Source: a bacterium
GTDB lineage: Bacteria > Electryoneota > RPQS01
Assembly (NCBI GenBank): GCA_018814465.1
Contig: JAHIZR010000111.1
Span: 1-8,323 of the forward strand
Reading direction: 5' to 3'
DNA: 8,323 nt
The notes under the pieces were generated by a model. The model was not told the DNA's origin, searched no databases, and saw nothing but the letters and a program-made list of their open reading frames with translations. Shown piece by piece: positions 1 to 6,687 of this stretch (positions are counted from its first letter, which is position 1; every line of letters starts with the position of its first letter). The position numbers and the translations under genes are program-made.

Positions 1-1
1 G

Positions 2-379
2 AATCGCGCCTTCGGTCCGTTCGCATGGGCGTTCTGGACGATGTTCGTCTGCAACGTGGCGGTGCCGCAAATCTTCTGGTTCAAGAAGATGCGCAATTCA
101 CTGCCGGTGATGTTTGTCGTCTCGATCTTAGTGAATGTGGGGATGTGGTTCGAACGGTTCAATATTATCGTCACTTCACTGCATCGTGATTTCCTCCCGG
201 CGAGTTGGGATTATTACGTGCCGACGTTCTTCGACTGGGCAATGACCATCGGATCGTTCGGACTGTTCTTTACGCTGTTCCTGCTGTTCGTGCGAGTCTT
301 CCCGACGGTGGCAATGGCGGAGGTGAAGGGAGTCTTGCCCAATCCAACGGGCCGCCGGAAAGGAGGAGATCATGAGTAA
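2..379 (+). CDS. actC: Alternative Complex III subunit ActC (NrfD-like membrane protein), C-terminal part
   Basis: This is the 3' end of a gene that enters from the left edge; 125 residues are visible. It reads as a polytopic membrane protein with about three hydrophobic segments (visible residues ~9-26, ~33-50 and ~77-100) and a polar tail. The stretch GMWFERF...VTSLHRDFLP is typical of the C-terminal part of the NrfD/PsrC-like subunit ActC of Alternative Complex III. In that family ActC carries membrane helices forming the quinol-side part of a quinol:cytochrome c oxidoreductase and contacts the Fe-S protein ActB. The downstream order actD-actE-actF supports ActC rather than another NrfD paralogue. 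Its stop overlaps the actD start by 8 nt, so the two are translationally coupled. The N-terminal helices and the expected actA and actB lie outside the window. Confidence 0.93.
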   Translation, partial: NRAFGPFAWAFWTMFVCNVAVPQIFWFKKMRNSLPVMFVVSILVNVGMWFERFNIIVTSLHRDFLPASWDYYVPTFFDWAMTIGSFGLFFTLFLLFVRVFPTVAMAEVKGVLPNPTGRRKGGDHE

Positions 380-887
380 GCCGAAAGCCGCAATGATTGG
401 CATTTTCGCGCATGATGATCAAATCCTGCAGGCGGCGGACGGAGCGCGGCAGAAGGGATGGAAAGGGCTGGATGCTTATACGCCATATCCGCTGCATGGC
501 TTAGAGAAAGCGCTGGGACTCAAACATTCCTGGGTGCCGTGGGTGACGCTGATCATGGGCTTGGCCGGAGCGACCGGCGGTTTCCTGATGCAGGTCTGGA
601 CGTCGGCGGTGGACTGGCCGCTGATTGTGGGCGGCAAGCCGTTTATCTCGTGGCCCGCATTCTTGCCGATTACCTTCGAGAGCGGCGTGCTGGTGGGCGG
701 CATCAGCAACTTTATCGCGATGTGGTTTGCCTGCCGCCTGCCGAAGCTGAAGCCGAAGGTGCATGATGCGCGCTTCACGGATGACCGATTCGGATTGATT
801 GTACCGTTGGATGGTCTCGATGAAGCGGAAGTGAATGCTTATCTGAATGCGCAGGGCGCGGAGGAGGTGAAGCGTGTTGAAATATAG
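372..887 (+). CDS. actD: Alternative Complex III subunit ActD (DUF3341 family)
   Basis: This 171-residue protein matches the DUF3341/ActD family in length and layout. A soluble N-terminal domain (~1-50, with DAYTPYPLHGLEKALG at ~34-49) precedes two membrane helices (~53-76 and ~97-120). A short soluble C-terminal domain follows (~130-171, containing FGLIVPLDG). The family is a structural subunit of the quinol-oxidising Alternative Complex III and carries no cofactor; no heme or Fe-S motif is visible here either. The start is fixed by AGGAGG at 361-366, 5 nt before ATG. It overlaps actC by 8 nt and actE by 14 nt, so it is an internal operon gene. Confidence 0.94.
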   Translation: MSKPKAAMIGIFAHDDQILQAADGARQKGWKGLDAYTPYPLHGLEKALGLKHSWVPWVTLIMGLAGATGGFLMQVWTSAVDWPLIVGGKPFISWPAFLPITFESGVLVGGISNFIAMWFACRLPKLKPKVHDARFTDDRFGLIVPLDGLDEAEVNAYLNAQGAEEVKRVEI

Positions 888-1506
888 CCTCCTGATCCTG
901 ATGGCGTTTATCGCGGTTTCCTGCGAGCACCGCGAAACGCCGCAGCTTGAGTATATGCCCGATATGTACCGGCAGTTGTCCGTGCAGGCGCAGGAATATG
1001 ATCCGATATCCGAGAACGGCGTGGCGATGCGGCTGCCGGTGGAAGGAACAGTGCCGCGCGGCTATGAACCGTACCGCTATGGATTTGCCGATACGACGCA
1101 GGCGGATGCGATGCCGAATCCCTTCCAGCCGACGAAAGAGATGCTGGAAGCAGGCAAGAAATACTACATGACCTATTGCGTAGTTTGTCACGGCGCGACG
1201 GGCGACGGGTACGGCTATATCGTGCCGAAGTTCACCCAACCGCCGCCGTTGTATTCTGAGAAGCTGATGAATTGGACGGACGGCAGAATTTTTCACACGA
1301 TTACCATCGGGCAAGGGTTGATGCCGAGCTATGCAACGCAGCTTCCGCCGAAGCAGCGCTGGGCGATCATTCACTATGTGCGCGCGCTGCAGAGAGCGGC
1401 GCATCCGACCGCCGAAGATTTGGAACTCGCTCCCAAGAGCGGTTTTACCTTTGAGGATGATTTGCCCGATACTGCCGTCGTGCCAAGCGAAGGGAGCGTG
1501 AAATGA
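874..1506 (+). CDS. actE: Alternative Complex III subunit ActE, lipid-anchored monoheme cytochrome c
   Basis: This 210-residue protein is a c-type cytochrome. It starts with a hydrophobic signal segment ending in a lipobox, AVSC (Cys17), so lipid anchoring after export is predicted. One heme site, CVVCH, is at residues 102-106, followed by GATGDGYG. The likely distal ligand is Met150 in GQGLMPSY. Helix residues RWAIIHYVRALQ close the cytochrome fold at ~160-171. In the complex ActE receives electrons from the multiheme/Fe-S subunits and passes them to an acceptor on the outer face of the membrane. The start is GTG; a strong GGAGG lies about 7-8 nt upstream (862-866), inside the end of actD. 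An alternative TTG start is one codon further in. The stop overlaps the actF start as ATGA. Confidence 0.94.
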   Translation: MLKYSLLILMAFIAVSCEHRETPQLEYMPDMYRQLSVQAQEYDPISENGVAMRLPVEGTVPRGYEPYRYGFADTTQADAMPNPFQPTKEMLEAGKKYYMTYCVVCHGATGDGYGYIVPKFTQPPPLYSEKLMNWTDGRIFHTITIGQGLMPSYATQLPPKQRWAIIHYVRALQRAAHPTAEDLELAPKSGFTFEDDLPDTAVVPSEGSVK

Positions 1507-2708
1507 GTCTGCATTCCGCAACCCTGACCGCCATCGAGAATCCCGGATCGCTGGCAGTGGCTTCCAAGTGGAAGCTGACCTTTACGGCGTTCACGATCAT
1601 CGGGGTCGCGACCTTTGCCGCCGGACTGATGACCGACTCGACGCGCATCTGGCATGACTATGTCATCGCATATTATATTTTCACCTGCTTCGGACTGGGG
1701 GGACTCTTCTTCGCCGCGCTGCATCATGCGACCAACGCCACGTGGTCGGTGATTCCGAGACGAGTCGGCGAGGGTTTCGCGTCGTTCCTGCCGGTGTCGC
1801 TGATTCTGTTCATCGGTGTCGCCGCCGGATTGTATCTGGAAGGCGCGCATCTATACGAGTGGATCGACAACGGTATCTTCAAGTCGCACAGCAAGCAGGT
1901 TTGGTACACGCCGGAGTTTTTCATTATTCGGAATGCCGCATTCCTGTTCATGTGGATCGTGTTCTATAAGCTGATCGTGGGTTGGTCCGTGAAGCAGGAT
2001 GACGGAACGAGACCGGAGCTTTCGAAGAGATTGCCGAAAATCTCCATCGGTTTTCTGCTGGTGATGGCTCCGACTTTCACAGTCATGTGCATCGATCTGA
2101 TGATGAGTTATCAACCGCATTGGTTCTCAACGATGTGGGGAGTCTATTGTTTCGCCGGATTGTTCCAGAGCACGGTGGCGCTGATGATTCTGGTATTCGT
2201 GCGACTGAAGAAAGGCATCCTGTCGAAACTGGCGACGCCATCGCACGTCAAGGATCTGTCGGGCTTGCTGTTCGCGTTTACGATCTTCATGTGCTATGTG
2301 GGCTTCTCGCAGTTCATGCTGATCTGGTATGCCAACCTGCCCGAAGAAACCGTATTTTTCATACAGCGCATGCAATACGGCTGGGGGATTCTGTTTCTGG
2401 TTGTGATGCTGTTCAAATTCCTGATTCCCTTCTTCGGTTTGATGGGACAGGGACAGAAAAAGAGCGAAACGTGGCTGAAGATTGTCTGCTGGATCGTGCT
2501 GATCGGACAGTTTCTCGATTTCTACTGGGTATCGTTCCCGACTTTCAATGAGCATTTCACGATGATCGGCTGGATGGAGATCGGCATGCTGCTCGGCTTC
2601 GCCGGGATCTTTGGTTTGACGGTCGCGCGCTTCTTCGGTAAGCATGCGGTCGCGCCGGTCGGCGATCCGAAAGCGCTGGCGTCCGCGAACTGGAGGTTCT
2701 GGGAGTGA
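1503..2708 (+). CDS. actF: Alternative Complex III subunit ActF (quinol:cytochrome c oxidoreductase membrane subunit)
   Basis: This 401-residue integral membrane protein has about ten hydrophobic segments: near 25-45, 53-75, 94-112, 138-160, 182-204, 211-235, 250-275, 290-312, 325-345 and 352-376. That number and length fit ActF, the second NrfD-like subunit of Alternative Complex III. The ALHHATNATWSV motif after helix 2 (~72-83) and the SYQPHWFSTMWG segment (~202-213) are characteristic of ActF. It is thought to build the membrane arm beside ActC; a role in proton movement has been proposed for the family and is not shown by this sequence. AGGGAG at 1491-1496 precedes ATG by 6 nt. It overlaps actE by 4 nt and the next gene by 4 nt (GTGA). 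Confidence 0.94.
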   Translation: MSLHSATLTAIENPGSLAVASKWKLTFTAFTIIGVATFAAGLMTDSTRIWHDYVIAYYIFTCFGLGGLFFAALHHATNATWSVIPRRVGEGFASFLPVSLILFIGVAAGLYLEGAHLYEWIDNGIFKSHSKQVWYTPEFFIIRNAAFLFMWIVFYKLIVGWSVKQDDGTRPELSKRLPKISIGFLLVMAPTFTVMCIDLMMSYQPHWFSTMWGVYCFAGLFQSTVALMILVFVRLKKGILSKLATPSHVKDLSGLLFAFTIFMCYVGFSQFMLIWYANLPEETVFFIQRMQYGWGILFLVVMLFKFLIPFFGLMGQGQKKSETWLKIVCWIVLIGQFLDFYWVSFPTFNEHFTMIGWMEIGMLLGFAGIFGLTVARFFGKHAVAPVGDPKALASANWRFWE

Positions 2709-3592
2709 GTAAGCCGTTCAGAACCGTTCTGTGGTTGGTGCCGGTGCTGGCTGTGATTGCCGGAATTCTTTACTATAGTCATACCTATATCTACAAAGCC
2801 GGAGTGAAGGCTGGACGACTGATGGCATTCGCTGAGATGGAAAGCCAAAAAGTCGAGGAGCCGGATCTGCGCGAATTGGCCCGCAATACCGCGCTGGCCA
2901 GAGAAGGGCAGGCGCTGTTCAAATCCAATTGCGCGCGCTGTCACGGCGATAACGGCGAAGGCAACGGTCCGCAAGCTGTGGGACTGAATCCGCCGCCGCG
3001 CAATTACCGCACACAGGAGTTTAAGTTCGGCAACGATATCGTTTCTATCTTCAATACACTGCGCAACGGTTCACCCGGCACCTCCATGCCGAGTTTCTCG
3101 CTGCTGCCCACGAAGGACTTGTTCGCATTGGCGCATTATGTGAGGACATTGGTTCCGAATCCCGCGCCAATGACCGACGATGTTTTAGCGCAGCTTCCGG
3201 CGAAGCTGGGGGCGGGCGATACTGCTCCGCAAGGTCCGCGCATTCCGATTTCATTTGCGATGGAGCGGATAGCGGTTCCGGCGGTTCAAGCCGCGGAGCT
3301 GATGCCGTTGAATCTGACTTTGCCGGGAGCGAAGGTGTATGCGAACAACTGCGCGGCTTGTCATGGCGCGAAAGGCGAGGGATTAGCTGTGGACTGGATT
3401 TCGGTTGATCCTTATATTTATTCTTCCACAGCTATCCTGACGAATTGGAATGCTTCGTGGTATGATAGTCGCGAGGAGTTTGCCAGATTGGTGACGCATG
3501 GTTTGCAGGGGCGTGTGATGCCGGGGAATGCGGAATTGACGGAACAGGAGATTAGCGATCTGTTTGAGTTTGTGAGAGGGATGCAGAATTAA
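2705..3592 (+). CDS. Membrane-anchored two-heme cytochrome c, last gene of the act operon
   Basis: This 295-residue protein has one N-terminal membrane anchor (~7-26), a linker, and two tandem class-I cytochrome c domains. Heme site 1 is CARCH at residues 76-80 with probable distal Met128 (GTSMPSF). Heme site 2 is CAACH at 216-220 with probable distal Met272 (RVMPGN). A proline/alanine-rich linker (~150-200) joins the domains. The second domain has a longer, aromatic-rich stretch between heme site and Met ligand (~226-258). The GTG start overlaps actF by 4 nt and has GGAGG at 2692-2696. By position it is probably a dedicated electron carrier from Alternative Complex III to a terminal oxidase, or an extra subunit of the complex; both are inference. 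It resembles no standard ActA-F subunit. An oxidase-associated cytochrome is an alternative, but no oxidase gene is adjacent. Confidence 0.88.
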   Translation: MSKPFRTVLWLVPVLAVIAGILYYSHTYIYKAGVKAGRLMAFAEMESQKVEEPDLRELARNTALAREGQALFKSNCARCHGDNGEGNGPQAVGLNPPPRNYRTQEFKFGNDIVSIFNTLRNGSPGTSMPSFSLLPTKDLFALAHYVRTLVPNPAPMTDDVLAQLPAKLGAGDTAPQGPRIPISFAMERIAVPAVQAAELMPLNLTLPGAKVYANNCAACHGAKGEGLAVDWISVDPYIYSSTAILTNWNASWYDSREEFARLVTHGLQGRVMPGNAELTEQEISDLFEFVRGMQN

Positions 3593-3594
3593 TA

Positions 3595-3634
3595 CCCCCC
3601 GTTTGTCTGCGACGAAACGGGGGAGAAAAGAGAA
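3595..3634 (+). repeat. Dispersed G/C hairpin, copy a
   Basis: The arms CCCCCGTTT (3596-3604) and AAACGGGGG (3615-3623) are perfect 9-nt complements; inner GTC/GAC can extend the stem past one bulged G. The right arm is followed by AGAAAAGAG, the same kind of tail seen after copies b, c and d. It begins 3 nt after the stop codon of the last act-operon gene. It may help end or protect the transcript, but no T-run follows directly, so it is not called a terminator. Confidence 0.6.
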
Positions 3635-3672
3635 CTCCCCTTAATCCCCCCGTGAACGGGGGGAAATAAGAA
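3635..3672 (+). repeat. Dispersed G/C hairpin, copy b
   Basis: CTCCCCTTAAT leads into CCCCCCG (3646-3652), a TGAA loop and CGGGGGG (3657-3663), then AAATAAGAA. The unit closely matches copy c at 6604-6641 (CCCCCCTTTGT, CCCCCCG-TGAG-CGGGGG, AGATAAGAA). The leading CTCCCC can also pair with the right arm of copy a, so the two may form alternative folds. Confidence 0.7.
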
Positions 3673-3673
3673 G

Positions 3674-3703
3674 GCTGTAAACACTGCGTTTACGGCTTTT
3701 TTT
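3674..3703 (+). terminator. Intrinsic terminator of the act operon
   Basis: GCTGTAAAC (3674-3682) pairs with GTTTACGGC (3688-3696) through a 5-nt loop, with one T-G wobble. A run of seven T (3697-3703) follows at once. This is a standard rho-independent terminator on the + strand, 82 nt after the last operon stop codon. Confidence 0.9.
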
Positions 3704-3779
3704 ATTCTATGAATGAGATGCTATAAACTTTTTTGCGAATCAGGTGTTTAATAAGTAAGGGGGTCCCGCAAATCTCAAG

Positions 3780-3785
3780 AGGAGG
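3780..3785 (+). promoter_or_regulatory. Ribosome binding site of the VIT/VWA gene
   Basis: A perfect AGGAGG lies 6 nt before ATG 3792 and settles the start. The 76 nt between the act terminator and this site (3704-3779) are A/T-rich and must hold the gene's promoter. I could not pick out a -35/-10 pair with acceptable spacing there. Confidence 0.85.
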
Positions 3786-3791
3786 ATTATC

Positions 3792-6116
3792 ATGAAACGA
3801 TTCCTTGTTACGAGTCTTTCTCTGCTCGTGTATGCCTGTCTGGCCTTTTCACAGATTACGATTCCGATTCTGCCCGATGAACCGATGCGGGGGAACTGGA
3901 GCATTTCGTCCCGAGATGTTTCCGTTGTCGTGCGCGATCAGGTGGCCTCGACGTCCGTGACCGATGAGCTGATTAATCACGGGAAGCGCATGATCGAGGT
4001 GGAGTATCTGTTTCCCATCCCGCCGGGAGCGGCAGTGGATCAGATGACGCTGCTGGTTAACGGTCAGGAGCTGTCGGCGATCTTGCTGAATGCCGACGAG
4101 GCGCGCAAGACGTACAATGACATCGTGCGCCGCAAAAAGGATCCGGCACTGCTGGAATACGCGGACTACGGACTGCTGAAGTCGAGCGCGTTTCCGCTGG
4201 AACCGAATAAGCCGGCGAAAATTATTGTTCACTACGACTATGTCTGCGGCCGGGACGGAAACCTGACGGAGATTATCTATCCGCTCTCGACCGGGAAGTA
4301 TTCATCGCGGCCGCTGGAAACGCTGAAGTTCAAGGCGGATATCGAGTCGGCGGCGGATATCGTGTCGATCTATTCGCCGACGCATGACGTGAAGCTCGAC
4401 CGCAAGGACTCAAAGCGCGTGGTTGTCACCTATGAAGCGGAACAGGCGCGACCGAAAGATGACTTGGTGGTTTTCTACAGCGAGGAGAGTCAGGATATCG
4501 GCGCGACGCTGCTGACGTACTGGCCGGAGCGGACGAAGGACGGCTACTATATGATGCTGGTCAGCCCTAATCCGCGCACCGTTTCCACGGCGGTGTCCGA
4601 GAAGGATATCGTGATCGTGATGGATAAGAGCGGTTCGATGTCGGGAGAGAAAATCGAGCAGGCGCGGGAAGCCGCGCGGTTCGTCATCTCGAATCTGAAC
4701 GACAAGGATCGCTTCAATCTCATCTATTACGATGATCATGTGGAAACGGTTTTTGAGACGCTGCGCGAAGTCAGTGAGCAGAATATCGAGATCGCCATGG
4801 ATCGTATCGACCGGATGGGTGCGGGCGGGAGTACGAATATTCACGCGGCGCTGGAAACGGCAGTCGGCCAGTGCGCCGATGCGCAAAAATCGGCCAGCAA
4901 GACTCCGACCGCAGTGCGCCCGGCAATTATTCTGTTCCTGACAGATGGCTTACCCACAACAGGCAATACCAGAGAAACGGATATTCTATCGAATACCAAA
5001 CTGAAGAATGCCGCACAGGCGCGCATCTTCTCGTTCGGTGTCGGTTATGATGTGAATATCCGGCTGCTGGACAATCTGGCCGATGAGAACAAGGGCCGGA
5101 GCAGCTATGTGCAGCCTGCCGAGGATATCGAAGCGAAGGTGAGTTCGCTCTATAATAAAATTAAGAATCCGGTGATGACGGATGTCGCCGTGGAAATCGA
5201 AGCCTTTAAGCTCGCGAACCGGTGTCCGGTGGAGACGGGAGACTTGTTCGAGGGCGATCAGTTGGTGCAGGTGGGGCGGATTTTTGCCGAACCGGGATCG
5301 CCGTTCTATATGGTGAAATCCCTGCGGGCGCAAACGAAACTGACTGTATCCGGCACCTATGAAAAAGAAGCGCGCGAATTCGAATATCCGGTGCAGGTGC
5401 GGTTTGACAGCAGTTCGAATCCGTACAAGTTTTTAGAGCGCCTGTGGGCGGTGAAACGAGTGGATTTCCTGATAGACGAGATCCAGTTGCGAGGTGGCGA
5501 AAAAGAACTCGTGGATGAAGTCGTGCGGCTCGGCAAAGAGTACGGCATCGTGACTCCTTATACCAGTTTCCTGGCGGACGAGACTACGGACCTCAATGAT
5601 GAACAGGCGATGGGAGTGGAGTCGATGCAGGCGATGGAAGTCGTGATCGAGAATTATGCCAAGCCGATGGTGCAGCTTGATGCTCCGGCGAAGGCCGCCC
5701 GTATCCAGAAGATGGAAATGAAATCCGGAGCTTCCGGAGGCAGTATATCAGGAGTTATTTCGAAGGAGCCTGGTTTTAAGATTGACTCGGGAGGACAGAT
5801 TCACTATCGCGGCAGCAGTGAGTATGAAGAGTTAGTACAAGCAGAATCCGTATCCATATATAATCCGAACGAGCCTGTGAGAATCGTCGGCAACAGTACG
5901 CTCTACCGGAAAGGCGATGTCTGGAAAGCCGGAAATGCGCTGGATGTCGATGTCGAAAAAGACAAGGATTCTATCATCATTGTGCAGAGATTCTCGGATG
6001 AGTATGAAGAGCTGATCAATGCGAACAGCGCGGAAGAGAATGAAATAATGGCTGCTCAGCAGACCGGCGAGAAGCTGTTGATTCGCCTGCGTGGAGAAGT
6101 CTATCTGATTGAATAG
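3792..6116 (+). CDS. Exported VIT domain and von Willebrand factor A domain protein
   Basis: This 774-residue protein has a Sec signal peptide (~1-20, probable cleavage AFS/Q). A VIT (vault/inter-alpha-trypsin) domain follows at ~30-165, marked by ARKTYNDIV at 104-112 and DPALLEY at 117-123. A VWA domain lies at ~272-450. The metal-ion-dependent adhesion site is intact: D278, S280, S282 (DKSGSMSG), T348 (GGSTNIHAAL) and D385 (FLTDGLPTTG). After an all-beta-looking region comes the family motif YGIVTPYTSFL (584-594), common in inter-alpha-trypsin heavy-chain-like proteins. The tail (~600-774) is unusual: it holds a TonB-plug-like peptide (~651-681) and two EYEEL blocks (677-681, 737-741). There is no C-terminal membrane helix, LPXTG or sorting domain. 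YAC at 14-16 is a poor lipobox because of Tyr at -2. The role is probably extracytoplasmic metal-dependent binding or adhesion; the ligand is unknown. The gene stands alone between terminators. Confidence 0.9.
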   Translation: MKRFLVTSLSLLVYACLAFSQITIPILPDEPMRGNWSISSRDVSVVVRDQVASTSVTDELINHGKRMIEVEYLFPIPPGAAVDQMTLLVNGQELSAILLNADEARKTYNDIVRRKKDPALLEYADYGLLKSSAFPLEPNKPAKIIVHYDYVCGRDGNLTEIIYPLSTGKYSSRPLETLKFKADIESAADIVSIYSPTHDVKLDRKDSKRVVVTYEAEQARPKDDLVVFYSEESQDIGATLLTYWPERTKDGYYMMLVSPNPRTVSTAVSEKDIVIVMDKSGSMSGEKIEQAREAARFVISNLNDKDRFNLIYYDDHVETVFETLREVSEQNIEIAMDRIDRMGAGGSTNIHAALETAVGQCADAQKSASKTPTAVRPAIILFLTDGLPTTGNTRETDILSNTKLKNAAQARIFSFGVGYDVNIRLLDNLADENKGRSSYVQPAEDIEAKVSSLYNKIKNPVMTDVAVEIEAFKLANRCPVETGDLFEGDQLVQVGRIFAEPGSPFYMVKSLRAQTKLTVSGTYEKEAREFEYPVQVRFDSSSNPYKFLERLWAVKRVDFLIDEIQLRGGEKELVDEVVRLGKEYGIVTPYTSFLADETTDLNDEQAMGVESMQAMEVVIENYAKPMVQLDAPAKAARIQKMEMKSGASGGSISGVISKEPGFKIDSGGQIHYRGSSEYEELVQAESVSIYNPNEPVRIVGNSTLYRKGDVWKAGNALDVDVEKDKDSIIIVQRFSDEYEELINANSAEENEIMAAQQTGEKLLIRLRGEVYLIE

Positions 6117-6139
6117 AACCGGCAGCCACTCACCGGTTC
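6116..6139. other. Inverted repeat just after the VIT/VWA stop codon
   Basis: GAACCGG (6116-6122) and CCGGTTC (6133-6139) are perfect complements around a 10-nt loop. The left arm starts on the last base of the stop codon. No T-run follows, so it is more likely an mRNA 3'-end stem that assists the neighbouring terminator than a terminator itself. Confidence 0.5.
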
Positions 6140-6146
6140 GAGAACG

Positions 6147-6176
6147 AAAAGCCCCGACGATGACTCGCCGGGGCTC
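6147..6176. terminator. Bidirectional terminator between convergent genes
   Basis: AGCCCCG (6150-6156) pairs with CGGGGCT (6169-6175), and CGA/TCG extends the stem past an A-C mismatch around a TGAC loop. On the - strand the stem is followed by TTTT (complement of 6147-6150), which suits the end of the small gene at 6209-6412. On the + strand the tail CTTCATT is only moderately T-rich but can serve the VIT/VWA gene. Confidence 0.75.
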
Positions 6177-6208
6177 TTCATTCTCATCATTCCCAGAGTG
6201 AAACTCGG

Positions 6209-6412
6209 TTAAGCTTCCGTGTCCACATGTTGGGACCAGAATCCGCCGAGGAATTTGGTCAGCGGATGATCGGCGCCCAGTCGCTCCAATTTGGACAGAT
6301 AGGACTGTTCGACGGTCTCGGCTTGCGCTGCGGCATTGTCCTTGACTTCGGTGGCTGCCTTCTGTGCGGTCAAAGCTACATTGGATCCGGTGGAAATTCC
6401 TGAAGTATCCAT
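6209..6412 (-). CDS. Small protein of unknown function, 67 residues
   Basis: I do not recognise this protein. It starts MDTSGISTGSNVAL, continues as an Ala/Gln/Glu-rich, probably helical middle (~14-47), and ends with LGADHPLTKFLGGFWSQHV and an acidic tail. It has no cysteine, no signal peptide and no membrane segment, so it should be a soluble cytoplasmic protein. The frame is open up to an ATG at 6457, but the start at 6412 is chosen because AGGAGA (complement of 6419-6424) lies 6 nt before it; the longer version would translate through that site and through a 12-bp palindrome. A terminator stem follows the stop. The clear ribosome site, upstream spacing and terminator argue for a real gene, but with no family match this is inference. 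Confidence 0.65.
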   Translation of the reverse strand: MDTSGISTGSNVALTAQKAATEVKDNAAAQAETVEQSYLSKLERLGADHPLTKFLGGFWSQHVDTEA

Positions 6413-6436
6413 TTGGATTCTCCTGTCTGCATACGT

Positions 6437-6448
6437 CGATACGTATCG
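6437..6448. promoter_or_regulatory. 12-bp palindrome upstream of the small gene, possible operator
   Basis: CGATACGTATCG is a perfect self-complementary 12-mer lying 12 nt before the ribosome binding site of the 67-residue gene. An extra ATACG half-copy sits at 6431-6435. The next ~40 nt upstream on the - strand are very A/T-rich (TATAAA at 6481-6476), fitting a promoter whose early transcript carries this site. Binding by a dimeric repressor is a guess from symmetry and position. Confidence 0.4.
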
Positions 6449-6546
6449 TTCTGGCAAGTCGCTAATAAATCTAAATTTATATTATTGACTCAGGCGGCTT
6501 ACCGGGGCCTTTGATAGAGTATCGGCAAAGTAACACCAGAACTTTA

Positions 6547-6566
6547 ATATTTGATGAGACAAATAT
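6547..6566. repeat. 7-6-7 inverted repeat in the gap between the small gene and the NmrA-like gene
   Basis: ATATTTG (6547-6553) and CAAATAT (6560-6566) are perfect complements separated by ATGAGA. No gene starts nearby on the + strand, and the - strand gene at 6412 is 135 nt away. Apart from this and the G/C hairpin and terminator further right, I see nothing else in 6458-6687. Confidence 0.4.
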
Positions 6567-6603
6567 GAGATATGAGTATGGAATCTCAAAAAAGAAGAAG
6601 AGA

Positions 6604-6641
6604 CCCCCCTTTGTCCCCCCGTGAGCGGGGGAGATAAGAAA
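6604..6641 (+). repeat. Dispersed G/C hairpin, copy c
   Basis: CCCCCCTTTGT is followed by CCCCCG (6616-6621), a TGAG loop and CGGGGG (6626-6631), then AGATAAGAA. It matches copy b base for base over most of its length and has the same orientation. On the - strand, a T-rich stretch lies ~20 nt beyond it (complement of 6588-6600), so it could back up the terminator of the NmrA-like gene. Confidence 0.7.
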
Positions 6642-6661
6642 AGCCCCGCGCGTGCAGGGCT
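6639..6661 (-). terminator. Intrinsic terminator of the NmrA-like gene
   Basis: Read on the - strand, AGCCC (6661-6657) pairs with GGGCT (6646-6642), and inner GC/GC pairs extend the stem past one mismatch around a 4-nt loop. TTTT follows (6642-6639). The stem starts 27 nt after the stop codon of the gene at 6688-7572. Confidence 0.75.
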
Positions 6662-6687
6662 TTATGTTTACAAAGGAATGATTGATG

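Noticed and set aside
775..1521. Long open frame of 248 codons on the - strand
   Set aside because: It is antisense to actD/actE, rich in Arg/His as expected from a shadow frame, and matches no family; the + strand genes have clear heme and membrane motifs.
2127..2645. Open frame of 172 codons on the - strand
   Set aside because: It is antisense to the membrane gene actF; its Glu/Gln/His-rich composition is the mirror of hydrophobic codons on the + strand.
3595..3672. Possible CRISPR array or riboswitch in the hairpin cluster
   Set aside because: The units are palindromes of unequal length with no regular unique spacers, and they lie after a stop codon next to a terminator rather than in a leader.
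3829..3839. Lipobox-like VYAC in the VIT/VWA signal peptide
   Set aside because: Tyr at -2 is a poor fit, and a good signal peptidase I site (AFS/Q) follows at residue 20.
4410..4886. Open frame of 158 codons on the - strand
   Set aside because: It lies antisense to the VWA domain, whose metal-site residues are intact on the + strand.
6413..6457. N-terminal extension of the 67-residue protein to an ATG at 6457
   Set aside because: The extension would translate the palindrome and the ribosome binding site; no Shine-Dalgarno site precedes the ATG at 6457.
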